Part shown: positions 43,969 through 52,484 of the stretch, piece by piece
Layout: the number at the start of each line of letters is the position of its first letter
Numbering within the stretch: position 1 is the stretch's first letter
NCBI RefSeq assembly: GCF_000252995.1
Contig: NC_015761.1
Span: forward strand, 2,232,001 to 2,296,000
Length of the DNA: 64,000 nt
Source: Salmonella bongori NCTC 12419
GTDB lineage: Bacteria; Pseudomonadota; Gammaproteobacteria; Enterobacterales; Enterobacteriaceae
Direction of reading: 5' to 3'
Notes under the pieces: generated by a model
Told to the model about the DNA's origin: nothing
Databases searched by the model: none
What the model saw: only the letters and a program-made list of their open reading frames with translations
Position numbers and translations under genes: made by a program

Positions 43969-45165
43969 CTATGCCGTCAGGGACTCGACCACGTCTATCC
44001 AGCCGTGTTCGCTGACAATATCCTCGCCATTAAGCCAGCGGCGCAGCATATTTAGCGCCATCATCGCGCAGACCTCCTGACGTATTGCCAGACTGTAGCG
44101 GTTGGCGCTAAAACGCACACGTAAAGCATACGTGCCATCCGGCGTCGCCAGCGCGAAATTAAGATGTTCATTTTCCAGCCCCGACACGGCCAGCGCCAGG
44201 CCGGCATAATGATTGCTGCGCCGTTCTGTTGTCCAGTGTGCCGTTTGCGCCAGCGTCTCCTCCTGAGAGGGAACCACTTCGCTGGCAAGAACAGGTGCTC
44301 CGGCGCGAGAAAGTTGCAGTGCCAGTAAGCCACTGGTGTACTGTTCACTCAACGTCACGCTCAGTTGCCTTTCCTGCAGGCAACGGGTGATTTGCGCCGG
44401 CAAGTCTTCCGTACCTTCAAAAATCATATTCTGCCCGGCCACCCGCCTGATCTCTGGCCACAACGCCAGCATAGCCTCCCGCTGCGTGGCTGGACCGGTC
44501 AACTTCAACTCAATGATCGGCATTGATGAGCGATATCCCATCGTCACGCCTGGCGGCAATGACAGCGAGTCCAGGGCCTGTGCCAGATCGCTTTCTGAAC
44601 GTCCGAAAGTGGTTAAACGTAGACACAGCGGCGGCTGCGGCAGCGAAAAACGCGCGCGCAGCCGCGGCAAAATTTCATGCTCGACCATCACCTTAAATTC
44701 AGACGGCACGCCTGGAGTAAAAAATATCAGGCAGCGGTTTAGCTGCACGGCAAAACCGCAGGCGGTGCCAACCGGATTATGGATAAACTCTGCGCTGGCG
44801 GGCAGTTCAGCCTGTTTACGATTGCTCGGGGCCATCACGCGACCGCGTTCCTGAAAGTAACGTTCCATTTCGGTCAGCCACGCGTCGTGAAGTATCAATC
44901 CTTCGCCTTTTGCCGTTGCAGCAGCGAGCGCGCTTAAATCATCGCTTGTCGGCCCTAATCCACCATTAACAATCAAAACATCAGCATGTTGGCTACGTTC
45001 ACGCAAGATTGCGACCAGATCGTTCAGGTTATCGCCTACTGTATTTCGCCGCGATAACGGAACGCCCTGATTAAAGAAAAAATCAGCCAGCCAGGCGGCA
45101 TTGGTATCGACGATTTGTCCATGTAATACCTCATCCCCGGTGGACAGCATTTCCACATTTAGCAT
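43969..45165 (-). CDS. yfaY: YfaY, CinA-like protein
   Basis: 398 residues. An N-terminal MoaB/CinA-type molybdopterin-binding-like domain (MLSTGDEVLHGQIVDTNAAWLAD, NGGLGPTSDD) is followed by a degenerate CinA C-terminal domain (about 245-390). The C-terminal part lacks an obvious full NMN-deamidase active site, as in E. coli YfaY. The role is unknown. In S. Typhimurium I recall the rhm genes lying between the rpn gene and this one. Here they are adjacent. Confidence 0.88.
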   Translation of the reverse strand: MLNVEMLSTGDEVLHGQIVDTNAAWLADFFFNQGVPLSRRNTVGDNLNDLVAILRERSQHADVLIVNGGLGPTSDDLSALAAATAKGEGLILHDAWLTEMERYFQERGRVMAPSNRKQAELPASAEFIHNPVGTACGFAVQLNRCLIFFTPGVPSEFKVMVEHEILPRLRARFSLPQPPLCLRLTTFGRSESDLAQALDSLSLPPGVTMGYRSSMPIIELKLTGPATQREAMLALWPEIRRVAGQNMIFEGTEDLPAQITRCLQERQLSVTLSEQYTSGLLALQLSRAGAPVLASEVVPSQEETLAQTAHWTTERRSNHYAGLALAVSGLENEHLNFALATPDGTYALRVRFSANRYSLAIRQEVCAMMALNMLRRWLNGEDIVSEHGWIDVVESLTA

Positions 45166-45279
45166 CGTGTTCTCCTGCTCTTATGATGAAAACACTATAA
45201 CGCAAAGCCGGATATGACGTAGAAAGAAGAATAAAACAAAGAGAGGAATATGACGCGACGATTGTCGCGCCATTTATCA

Positions 45280-45822
45280 TCAGAAGCTGGCGCTTACGCC
45301 AACGTAAGGGCCATCAGCAATCGCATTATCACGGTTACCGTCTTTACCCGCCAGGTTAAGGTAGCGATAACCGGCTTCAATGCTCAGCGGACGCATAATG
45401 GTGAAACGCGCGCCTGCATTAGCTTCTTCATAACTATCGATACCGCTGGACAGCGAATCAGGTGAATAATAATACTCGCCGAACAGACGGAAGCTGTTGC
45501 CGATTTTCCATTGTAACCCACCGCCGACAGCCGCCGCATAGCCTTCATCGCCGTCTTTCGGGTTGGTATAAATACCTTTACCGCCGACAGTCGCCAGCAG
45601 CGGTCCCACCGGAATGTTCAGCCCCAGGCCGACGCCCGCGGCATCGCCATCATCATCGTTATGCATCCAGTTGCCGCTTAGCGCCAGTCCGGTAGATTCG
45701 GTACCAAAACCCACGCCAATATTGGTGTAATCTTCGCCCGCCTGGCCGCTAATACTTATCGCGTGCGCCGATGCAGAAACAAACAGCATTCCGGCAAAAC
45801 CTAATACTATACTTTTTTTCAT
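45280..45822 (-). CDS. yfaZ: YfaZ, predicted outer-membrane protein
   Basis: 180 residues from the ATG at 45822, with GGAAAGGG upstream. A 26-codon longer frame lacks a signal peptide and is rejected. Sec signal ends near AHA/ISISG. The mature part is rich in Gly, Asp and aromatic residues with alternating strands and ends in phenylalanine (VGVSASF), typical of a small beta-barrel. YfaZ family, function unknown. Confidence 0.87.
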   Translation of the reverse strand: MKKSIVLGFAGMLFVSASAHAISISGQAGEDYTNIGVGFGTESTGLALSGNWMHNDDDGDAAGVGLGLNIPVGPLLATVGGKGIYTNPKDGDEGYAAAVGGGLQWKIGNSFRLFGEYYYSPDSLSSGIDSYEEANAGARFTIMRPLSIEAGYRYLNLAGKDGNRDNAIADGPYVGVSASF

Positions 45823-46070
45823 TTTTACCCTTTCCAGCAAGCACATAAAGAAAAACGCCCCAAAACTGCAGAATTGTACTGCCAGACGCTGAGGAATCAA
45901 TGTACTAAAAAACCATTACAAAAACATATTGTAACTAAATACTACTTACGTCAGGCGCCTCGTTACGCGATCGCATAACACCTCTTGTGAAGAAAAGACT
46001 CGCCACAATCACGCTCTGCGTTTTCGCTCCCATTTCTGGCAAAGAATTTCGCAGCGCGATTTGTTAAGCT

Positions 46071-46076
46071 TATAAT
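46071..46076 (+). promoter_or_regulatory. Candidate nudI -10 element
   Basis: A perfect TATAAT 24 bp before the nudI start, with AAGGAA as ribosome site. The -35 region is weak, so this is tentative. Confidence 0.4.
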
Positions 46077-46099
46077 TTATTTCTTTAAGGAACCGACTT

Positions 46100-46525
46100 A
46101 TGCGTCAACGAACCATAGTTTGCCCATTAATTCAAAATGATGGCTGTTACCTGCTGTGCAAAATGGCCGACAACCGCGGTGTCTTTCCCGGTCAGTGGGC
46201 GCTAGCGGGCGGCGGTGTTGAACCCGGCGAGCGTATTGAAGAGGCTTTGCGGCGCGAAATTCGGGAAGAACTTGGCGAACAACTGATTTTAGACGATATC
46301 ACACCGTGGACCTTCCGCGATGATATTCGTATTAAAACCTATGCTGACGGCAGCCAGGAAGAGATTTATATGATTTATCTGATCTTCGATTGTCTCTCCG
46401 CCAATCGCGATATCCGACTTAACGATGAGTTTCAGGACTATGCCTGGGTTAAGCCAGAAGAACTTGCCCTGTATGATTTAAACGTAGCGACACGCCACAC
46501 CTTCGCGTTGAAAGGACTATTATAA
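46100..46525 (+). CDS. nudI: NudI, nucleoside triphosphatase
   Basis: 141-residue Nudix hydrolase acting preferentially on pyrimidine deoxynucleoside triphosphates. The Nudix box GX5EX7REUXEEXGU is visible, starting at GGGVEPGE and ending REIREELGE. Convergent with ais. Confidence 0.94.
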   Translation: MRQRTIVCPLIQNDGCYLLCKMADNRGVFPGQWALAGGGVEPGERIEEALRREIREELGEQLILDDITPWTFRDDIRIKTYADGSQEEIYMIYLIFDCLSANRDIRLNDEFQDYAWVKPEELALYDLNVATRHTFALKGLL

Positions 46526-46531
46526 TGCTAC

Positions 46532-46562
46532 GACAGCCGAATAAGGCTGTCTCTGTGCTTTA
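46532..46562. terminator. Hairpin between convergent nudI and ais
   Basis: GACAGCC / GGCTGTC stem (46532-46551) with a 6-base loop, 7 bp after the nudI stop and just before the ais stop. The T-run is weak in both directions, so it may act mostly as a 3' stabilising hairpin. Confidence 0.6.
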
Positions 46563-47177
46563 TTAACCCCGCAGTTCCGGAACGAATTCGCCATCTAAAA
46601 AGAGTTTCCCGTTTTCCACATGCATCACAAGTGCATTCAGGTAGTCCGGTTCAAACTTTACGCCGCGTTTATTTTCTGCAATATAAGTCAAACAATGATT
46701 ATGGGTAAAAATAACGATATTTTTATTCGGCGAGCTTTTCAATAACGTATTGATTGAAGCATAAATACCGCTGCCACAATCCATCATTTTTTTATCTACC
46801 GTAAGCGGTCTGCCTGCGGAAAACCAGGTCGCCGACTGGATGGTACGTACTGTATTACTGGAATAGAGATTATAATTTTGTATATCCGCGCTAAAGACTT
46901 TACCAAGCGCTCTGGCATCCTGCGCGCCATTAACTGTAATCCCCGTACTGTCTGACAGGCAGGTATTATCGGAACGATCACAACGCTCGGCATGGCGGAA
47001 TAACACCACCACCTGATGCTGCTTCGCCAGCATTGCCAGTGTTTTACCATTAATCTGTGGCAGACCATTACCGCTCCAGGCATGTTGTGAGGTTAACCCG
47101 GCGAGAATAACCAACGCTCCTGCAAGGATCGCAAAGTAGCGTTTGTTTTTTATAAAACGTAGGGTAAATGCCAGCAC
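46563..47177 (-). CDS. ais: Ais (PmrG), LPS core heptose(II)-phosphate phosphatase
   Basis: Periplasmic histidine phosphatase that removes the HepII phosphate of the LPS core and is PmrA-induced in Salmonella. 204 residues. N-terminal signal or anchor (about 14-34), catalytic RH motif VVLFRHAERCD, second catalytic region IFTHNHCLTY. Divergent from arnB and likely sharing its PmrA control region. The C-terminus ends VPELRG, slightly longer than I recall for Typhimurium. Confidence 0.92.
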   Translation of the reverse strand: MLAFTLRFIKNKRYFAILAGALVILAGLTSQHAWSGNGLPQINGKTLAMLAKQHQVVVLFRHAERCDRSDNTCLSDSTGITVNGAQDARALGKVFSADIQNYNLYSSNTVRTIQSATWFSAGRPLTVDKKMMDCGSGIYASINTLLKSSPNKNIVIFTHNHCLTYIAENKRGVKFEPDYLNALVMHVENGKLFLDGEFVPELRG

Positions 47178-47480
47178 ATTAACCTCTCAGGCCTCAGGCG
47201 AACAGCGTAACTACCTTAATAGCAGTACGATTAAATGAAATTCCACAAGCAAAAACGTAAACCCGAAACATAAAAAGAGGTTCCGGGCGTGCATAAAATG
47301 CCTTAAACTTTTGGTGAAAGCAAAGCATAATTCCATTAAAGAGTATATTTTTACTTCATCTTAATTTCTTAATGTTAATTTAATCTTCATTCAGTAGGGT
47401 TTAGATAAATGCGTTAAAAAATAAGCCCTTTTCTATTCTCCGAATATTTGAAAAGCGGCTTTCAATGGCTGAAGGTAAAA
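47178..47480. promoter_or_regulatory. ais/arnB divergent region with PmrA box
   Basis: 303 bp. A PmrA box CTTAAT-GTTAA-TTTAAT lies at 47368-47384, matching the Salmonella pmrH promoter site. An extra CTTAAT half-site sits 2 bp upstream at 47360-47365. A possible -10 TAGGGT is at 47395-47400. Control by PmrA/PmrB (Fe3+, low pH, and PhoP via PmrD) follows from known Salmonella biology. Confidence 0.85.
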
Positions 47481-48623
47481 ATGATGTCGGACTTCTTGCC
47501 GTTCTCCCGCCCGGCGATGGGCGCGGAAGAACTCGCTGCAGTTAAGACCGTACTGGACTCCGGTTGGATAACAACCGGTCCTAAAAATCAGGAACTGGAA
47601 GCGGAATTTTGCCAGTTAACAGGCAACCAGTATGCTGTGGCCGTCTGTTCAGCCACCGCCGGGATGCACATTACGTTGATGGCGCTGGGCATTGGCGAAG
47701 GCGATGAAGTCATTACACCGTCAATGACGTGGGTTTCTACGCTAAATATGATTGTTTTACTCGGCGCGAAACCCGTCATGGTCGATGTTGATCGCGACAC
47801 CTTAATGGTCACGCCAGAGCATATTGAAGCCGCTATAACGCCGCGAACAAAAGCGATCATCCCCGTCCATTACGCTGGCGCACCTGCCGATCTGGACGCT
47901 ATTTATGCCCTTGGCGAGCGTTATGGTATTACGGTGATTGAAGATGCGGCGCATGCAACAGGAACCGGATACAAAGGCCGCCACGTAGGTGCCCGCGGTA
48001 CCGCGATTTTTTCCTTCCACGCCATTAAAAATATTACCTGCGCCGAAGGCGGCATCGTTGTCACAGATAATGCGCAGTTGGCGGATAAACTGCGTAGTCT
48101 CAAGTTTCACGGACTTGGTGTGGATGCCTGGGATCGACAAAGCTGGGGGCGCACGCCGCAAGCGGAAGTTCTGGCGCCGGGCTACAAATATAATCTGACC
48201 GATCTCAACGCCGCTATCGCGCTTGCTCAATTACAAAAACGGGATGCCCTTAACGCTCGTCGCGCCGCCATTGCAGCCCAGTACCACCAGGCGATGACGG
48301 CCCTGCCCTTTCAACCCTTGAGCCTTCCGCCATGGGAACATATCCATGCCTGGCATCTGTTTATTATCCGGGTTGATGAAACACGCTGCGGCATCAATCG
48401 GGATGCTCTGATGGCATCGCTGAAAACAAAAGGCATTGGCACGGGTCTGCATTTCCGCGCCGCGCATACGCAAAAATATTATCGCGAACGTTTTACGACG
48501 CTCACGCTGCCCAATACTGAATGGAACAGCGAACGAATTTGCTCGCTGCCGCTCTTTCCCGACATGACCGGGAGTGACCTTGAACGGGTCATTACCGCAC
48601 TTCATCAGATAGCCGGACAATAA
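47481..48623 (+). CDS. arnB: ArnB, UDP-4-amino-4-deoxy-L-arabinose aminotransferase
   Basis: PLP enzyme converting UDP-4-ketopentose to UDP-L-Ara4N with glutamate as donor. 380 residues from the ATG at 47481 (MMSDFLPFSRP). The PLP lysine is Lys183 in SFHAIKNITCAEGG, equal to Lys188 in the 385-residue numbering. Known Salmonella and E. coli entries begin MAEGK a few codons earlier. Here that ATG (47465) is out of frame by one base because of an extra A in the GGTAAAAATG run, so the shorter start is used, with GAAGG upstream. Confidence 0.93.
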   Translation: MMSDFLPFSRPAMGAEELAAVKTVLDSGWITTGPKNQELEAEFCQLTGNQYAVAVCSATAGMHITLMALGIGEGDEVITPSMTWVSTLNMIVLLGAKPVMVDVDRDTLMVTPEHIEAAITPRTKAIIPVHYAGAPADLDAIYALGERYGITVIEDAAHATGTGYKGRHVGARGTAIFSFHAIKNITCAEGGIVVTDNAQLADKLRSLKFHGLGVDAWDRQSWGRTPQAEVLAPGYKYNLTDLNAAIALAQLQKRDALNARRAAIAAQYHQAMTALPFQPLSLPPWEHIHAWHLFIIRVDETRCGINRDALMASLKTKGIGTGLHFRAAHTQKYYRERFTTLTLPNTEWNSERICSLPLFPDMTGSDLERVITALHQIAGQ

Positions 48624-48625
48624 GC

Positions 48626-49609
48626 ATGTTTGACGCCGCACCAATAAAAAAAGTCTCGGTGGTAATTCCTGTCTATAACGAACAGGAAAGCCTACCGGAG
48701 CTGATAAAACGTACCACTGCCGCCTGCGAAAATCTGGGAAAAGCGTGGGAGCTGATATTGATAGACGACGGTAGCAGTGATAGATCGGCGGAGCTGTTGG
48801 TCAACGCGTCTAAAGAGGCCGGCAGCCATATCATCACTGTCTTACTCAATCGTAACTATGGTCAACATGCGGCGATCATGGCGGGGTTCAGTCATGTAAA
48901 CGGCGATCTTATCATTACGCTTGATGCCGATCTGCAAAATCCGCCGGAGGAGATCCCACGTCTGGTAGCAAAGGCCGATGAAGGGTTCGACGTTGTGGGT
49001 ACCGTGCGACAAAATCGACAGGACAGTCTGTTTCGCAAATCGGCGTCGAAAATTATTAATCTTCTGATCCAGCGCACAACGGGCAAAGCCATGGGCGATT
49101 ACGGCTGTATGTTACGCGCCTATCGCCGTCATATTATTGATGCCATGTTGAGCTGCCATGAGCGAAGCACTTTTATCCCTATTCTGGCCAATATTTTCGC
49201 CCGTCGCGCTACCGAGATTCCCGTTCACCATGCCGAACGTGAATTTGGTGATTCCAAATACAGTTTTATGCGGCTCATTAACCTGATGTATGACCTGGTA
49301 ACCTGCCTGACCACTACGCCTCTGCGTTTGTTAAGCCTGCTGGGCAGCGTCATCGCCATCGGCGGATTTAGCCTGTCAGTATTGCTCGTTGTACTTCGCC
49401 TGGCGCTGGGACCACAGTGGGCGGCGGAAGGTGTATTTATGCTCTTTGCCGTCCTGTTTACTTTTATTGGCGCGCAATTCATTGGTATGGGGCTACTGGG
49501 CGAATATATAGGCCGCATCTATAACGATGTCCGCGCCCGCCCCCGCTATTTTATTCAGCAAGTTATCTATCCGGAAAACACGCCATTCACTGAGGAAAAT
49601 CACCAATGA
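48626..49609 (+). CDS. arnC: ArnC, undecaprenyl-phosphate Ara4FN transferase
   Basis: Transfers formylated L-Ara4N from UDP to undecaprenyl phosphate on the inner leaflet. 327 residues: GT2 domain (VVIPVYNEQESLPEL, LILIDDGSSD, LDADLQNPPEEIP) and two C-terminal membrane spans (about 235-300). It starts 2 bp after arnB and overlaps arnA by four bases. Confidence 0.96.
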   Translation: MFDAAPIKKVSVVIPVYNEQESLPELIKRTTAACENLGKAWELILIDDGSSDRSAELLVNASKEAGSHIITVLLNRNYGQHAAIMAGFSHVNGDLIITLDADLQNPPEEIPRLVAKADEGFDVVGTVRQNRQDSLFRKSASKIINLLIQRTTGKAMGDYGCMLRAYRRHIIDAMLSCHERSTFIPILANIFARRATEIPVHHAEREFGDSKYSFMRLINLMYDLVTCLTTTPLRLLSLLGSVIAIGGFSLSVLLVVLRLALGPQWAAEGVFMLFAVLFTFIGAQFIGMGLLGEYIGRIYNDVRARPRYFIQQVIYPENTPFTEENHQ

Positions 49610-51588
49610 AAGCCGTCATTTTTGCCTATCATGATATGGGATGTCAGGGCGTGCAGGCCGTACTGGATGCCGGATATGAGATTGCCGCGATTTTCACCCA
49701 CGCCGACAACCCAGCGGAAAACGCTTTTTTTGGCTCCGTCTCCCGACAGGCGGCAGGACTGGGAATACCTGTTTATGCGCCGGATAATGTCAATCATCCT
49801 GTCTGGGTTGACCGTATCGCTGAGCTTGCCCCGGATATTATTTTTTCGTTCTATTATCGTCATCTGTTAAGCGAAGAAATTCTGCAACTCGCCCCGGCTG
49901 GCGCATTCAATCTACATGGTTCGCTATTGCCTAAATATCGTGGCCGCGCACCACTAAACTGGGTTCTGGTCAACGGCGAAAGCGAAACGGGCGTAACGCT
50001 ACATCGTATGGTCAAACGTGCCGACGCCGGTGAAATTGTCGCCAACCAGCGCGTCGCTATTGCCCAGGACGACATGGCGATTACCCTGCATCATAAGCTG
50101 TGCCAGGCCGCGCGCCAGATGCTTGATCGCATTTTACCAGCCATGAAATGCGGTGATATATCTTCCGTTCCCCAGTGTGAATCTGACGCCACGTATTATG
50201 GCCGCCGCAGGCCGGAAGATGGTCTTATCGACTGGAATAAACCGGTTTCCACGGCGCATAACCTGGTGCGTGCGGTAGCCGCCCCCTGGCCCGGCGCCTT
50301 CAGCTATAGCGGCTCACAGAAATTTACTATCTGGTCCTCCCGTATATGTCCCGATGCTCCCGGCGCGCTTCCCGGTTCGGTGATTTCTGTCTCTCCGCTA
50401 CGGATAGCCTGCGCAGATGGCGCACTGGAGATTATCACCGGTCAGGCCGGAGATGGCATTACGGTACAGGGTTCGCAGCTCGCGCAAACGCTGGGTCTGG
50501 TGGTGGGCGCGCGTTTAAACCGTCCGTCAGCAGCTGGCACTAAACGTCGCATTCGGGTTCTCATCCTCGGCGTTAACGGCTTTATCGGTAATCATCTGAC
50601 CGAACGGCTGTTAAATGAAGAGAATTACGAGGTTTACGGTATGGATATCGGCAGTAACGCGATTGGCAGATTCCTGCTTCATCCGCGTTTTCATTTCGTG
50701 GAGGGCGATATTAGCATCCACTCGGAATGGATCGAATATCATGTCAAAAAATGCGATGTCGTACTGCCGCTGGTGGCGATTGCCACCCCGATTGAATACA
50801 CGCGTAACCCGCTGCGCGTCTTTGAACTTGATTTCGAAGAGAACCTGCGGATTATTCGTTACTGCGTGAAATATCATAAACGTGTGGTTTTTCCATCCAC
50901 CTCTGAAGTGTACGGCATGTGTACGGACACCTCTTTTGATGAAGATAAATCGAATCTGATCGTCGGACCGGTGAATAAACCGCGCTGGATTTACTCTGTT
51001 TCCAAACAGCTTCTCGACCGGGTAATTTGGGCCTATGGCGAAAAAGAGGGGCTACGTTTTACGCTTTTCCGTCCCTTTAACTGGATGGGGCCGCGGCTGG
51101 ATAGCCTGAACGCGGCACGTATCGGCAGTTCACGCGCCATTACGCAATTGATCCTCAATCTGGTAGAAGGGACGCCGATCAAGCTTATCGACGGCGGTCA
51201 GCAGAAGCGCTGTTTCACCGATATTCGTGACGGGATCGAAGCATTATTCCGCATTATTGTGAATGATGGTGATCGGTGCGATGGCAAAATCATTAATATC
51301 GGTAATCCTGAAAACGAAGCCAGTATTCAGGAGCTGGCGACGCTGTTGCTCGACAGTTTTGATAAACATCCGCTGCGCCGTCATTTTCCGCCGTTTGCCG
51401 GTTTCCAGATCGTCGAAAGCGGTAGCTATTACGGCAAGGGGTATCAGGATGTCGCGCACCGGAAACCTAATATCAACAATGCCAGACGCTGTCTGGACTG
51501 GGAGCCGTCGATTACAATGCGCGATACGGTTGAAGAGACGCTGGATTTCTTTCTGCGCAGCGTCGAGATCGCGGATCGCGCATCATGA
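49606..51588 (+). CDS. arnA: ArnA, bifunctional UDP-glucuronate decarboxylase / UDP-Ara4N formyltransferase
   Basis: 660 residues. The N-terminal formyltransferase domain (about 1-305) has catalytic FNLHGSLLPKYRGRAPLNW. The C-terminal NAD-dependent dehydrogenase/decarboxylase (from about 315) has GVNGFIGNHL, PSTSEVYG and YSVSKQ. The two activities flank ArnB in the L-Ara4N pathway. Overlaps both neighbours by four bases. Confidence 0.97.
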   Translation: MKAVIFAYHDMGCQGVQAVLDAGYEIAAIFTHADNPAENAFFGSVSRQAAGLGIPVYAPDNVNHPVWVDRIAELAPDIIFSFYYRHLLSEEILQLAPAGAFNLHGSLLPKYRGRAPLNWVLVNGESETGVTLHRMVKRADAGEIVANQRVAIAQDDMAITLHHKLCQAARQMLDRILPAMKCGDISSVPQCESDATYYGRRRPEDGLIDWNKPVSTAHNLVRAVAAPWPGAFSYSGSQKFTIWSSRICPDAPGALPGSVISVSPLRIACADGALEIITGQAGDGITVQGSQLAQTLGLVVGARLNRPSAAGTKRRIRVLILGVNGFIGNHLTERLLNEENYEVYGMDIGSNAIGRFLLHPRFHFVEGDISIHSEWIEYHVKKCDVVLPLVAIATPIEYTRNPLRVFELDFEENLRIIRYCVKYHKRVVFPSTSEVYGMCTDTSFDEDKSNLIVGPVNKPRWIYSVSKQLLDRVIWAYGEKEGLRFTLFRPFNWMGPRLDSLNAARIGSSRAITQLILNLVEGTPIKLIDGGQQKRCFTDIRDGIEALFRIIVNDGDRCDGKIINIGNPENEASIQELATLLLDSFDKHPLRRHFPPFAGFQIVESGSYYGKGYQDVAHRKPNINNARRCLDWEPSITMRDTVEETLDFFLRSVEIADRAS

Positions 51589-52484
51589 CGAAAGTCGGTT
51601 TACGCATTGACGTGGATACCTTTAGGGGAACGCGTGAGGGCGTCCCCCGATTGCTGGCGACGTTACACCGCCACGGCGTTCAGGCCAGCTTTTTCTTCAG
51701 CGTCGGGCCGGACAATATGGGACGACATCTTTGGCGTCTGATCAGGCCGCAATTTTTATGGAAAATGCTACGTTCTAACGCCGCTTCGCTCTACGGCTGG
51801 GATATTTTGCTGGCGGGTACCGCATGGCCCGGAAAAAATATCGGCTACGCCAATGCCGATATTATTCGCGAAACAGCAACACACCATGAAACGGGACTAC
51901 ATGCCTGGGATCACTATGCGTGGCAGGCCCATAGCGGCCACTGGTGCATCCAGCAGCTTGAAAAAGATATCGCGCGCGGCATGACGGCGCTTGAAGCCAT
52001 CACCGGAAAACCTGTCACCTGCTCAGCCGCGGCTGGCTGGCGCGCGGATGGGCGCGTTGTTCGCGCAAAAGAACCGTTCAACCTGCGGTATAACAGCGAT
52101 TGCCGTGGGACTACCTTATTTCGGCCGGTACTGATGCCGAACCAGACAGGGACGCCGCAAATCCCCGTCACCTTACCTACATGGGATGAGGTTATCGGCC
52201 CCGCCGTACAGGCGCAGGCGTTCAATGCCTGGATTATCTCTCGCATGTTGCAGGATAAAGGCACGCCGGTCTACACCATCCATGCGGAAGTAGAAGGTAT
52301 TGTTCATCAGCCACTGTTTGAAGATTTGCTCGTTCGCGCACGCGACGCCGGGGTCACCTTTTGTCCTCTGGGCGACCTGTTGCCGGCATCGCCCGATACC
52401 CTGCCGTTGGGGCAAATTGTACGTGGTCAGATCCCGGGCCGGGAAGGCTGGCTGGGGTGTCAGCAGCCAGTGAGCGCCTCATGA
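51585..52484 (+). CDS. arnD: ArnD, undecaprenyl-phosphate Ara4FN deformylase
   Basis: NodB-type polysaccharide deacetylase that removes the formyl group so that the sugar can be flipped. 299 residues. Metal-binding motif RIDVDTFRG at the N-terminus, ETGLHAWDHYAW as the second motif. ATGA overlaps on both sides keep it coupled to arnA and arnT. Confidence 0.95.
   Translation: MTKVGLRIDVDTFRGTREGVPRLLATLHRHGVQASFFFSVGPDNMGRHLWRLIRPQFLWKMLRSNAASLYGWDILLAGTAWPGKNIGYANADIIRETATHHETGLHAWDHYAWQAHSGHWCIQQLEKDIARGMTALEAITGKPVTCSAAAGWRADGRVVRAKEPFNLRYNSDCRGTTLFRPVLMPNQTGTPQIPVTLPTWDEVIGPAVQAQAFNAWIISRMLQDKGTPVYTIHAEVEGIVHQPLFEDLLVRARDAGVTFCPLGDLLPASPDTLPLGQIVRGQIPGREGWLGCQQPVSAS

Noticed and set aside
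47448..47480. ArnB starting at the TTG at 47448
   Set aside because: A TTG with no ribosome site; the resulting peptide (KSGFQWLKVK) is out of frame with the known MAEGK start and unlike the family.
52361..52480. N-terminal extension of ArnT
   Set aside because: These 40 codons overlap arnD and encode no membrane or signal features. The ATG at 52481 overlaps the arnD stop as ATGA and gives the family length.
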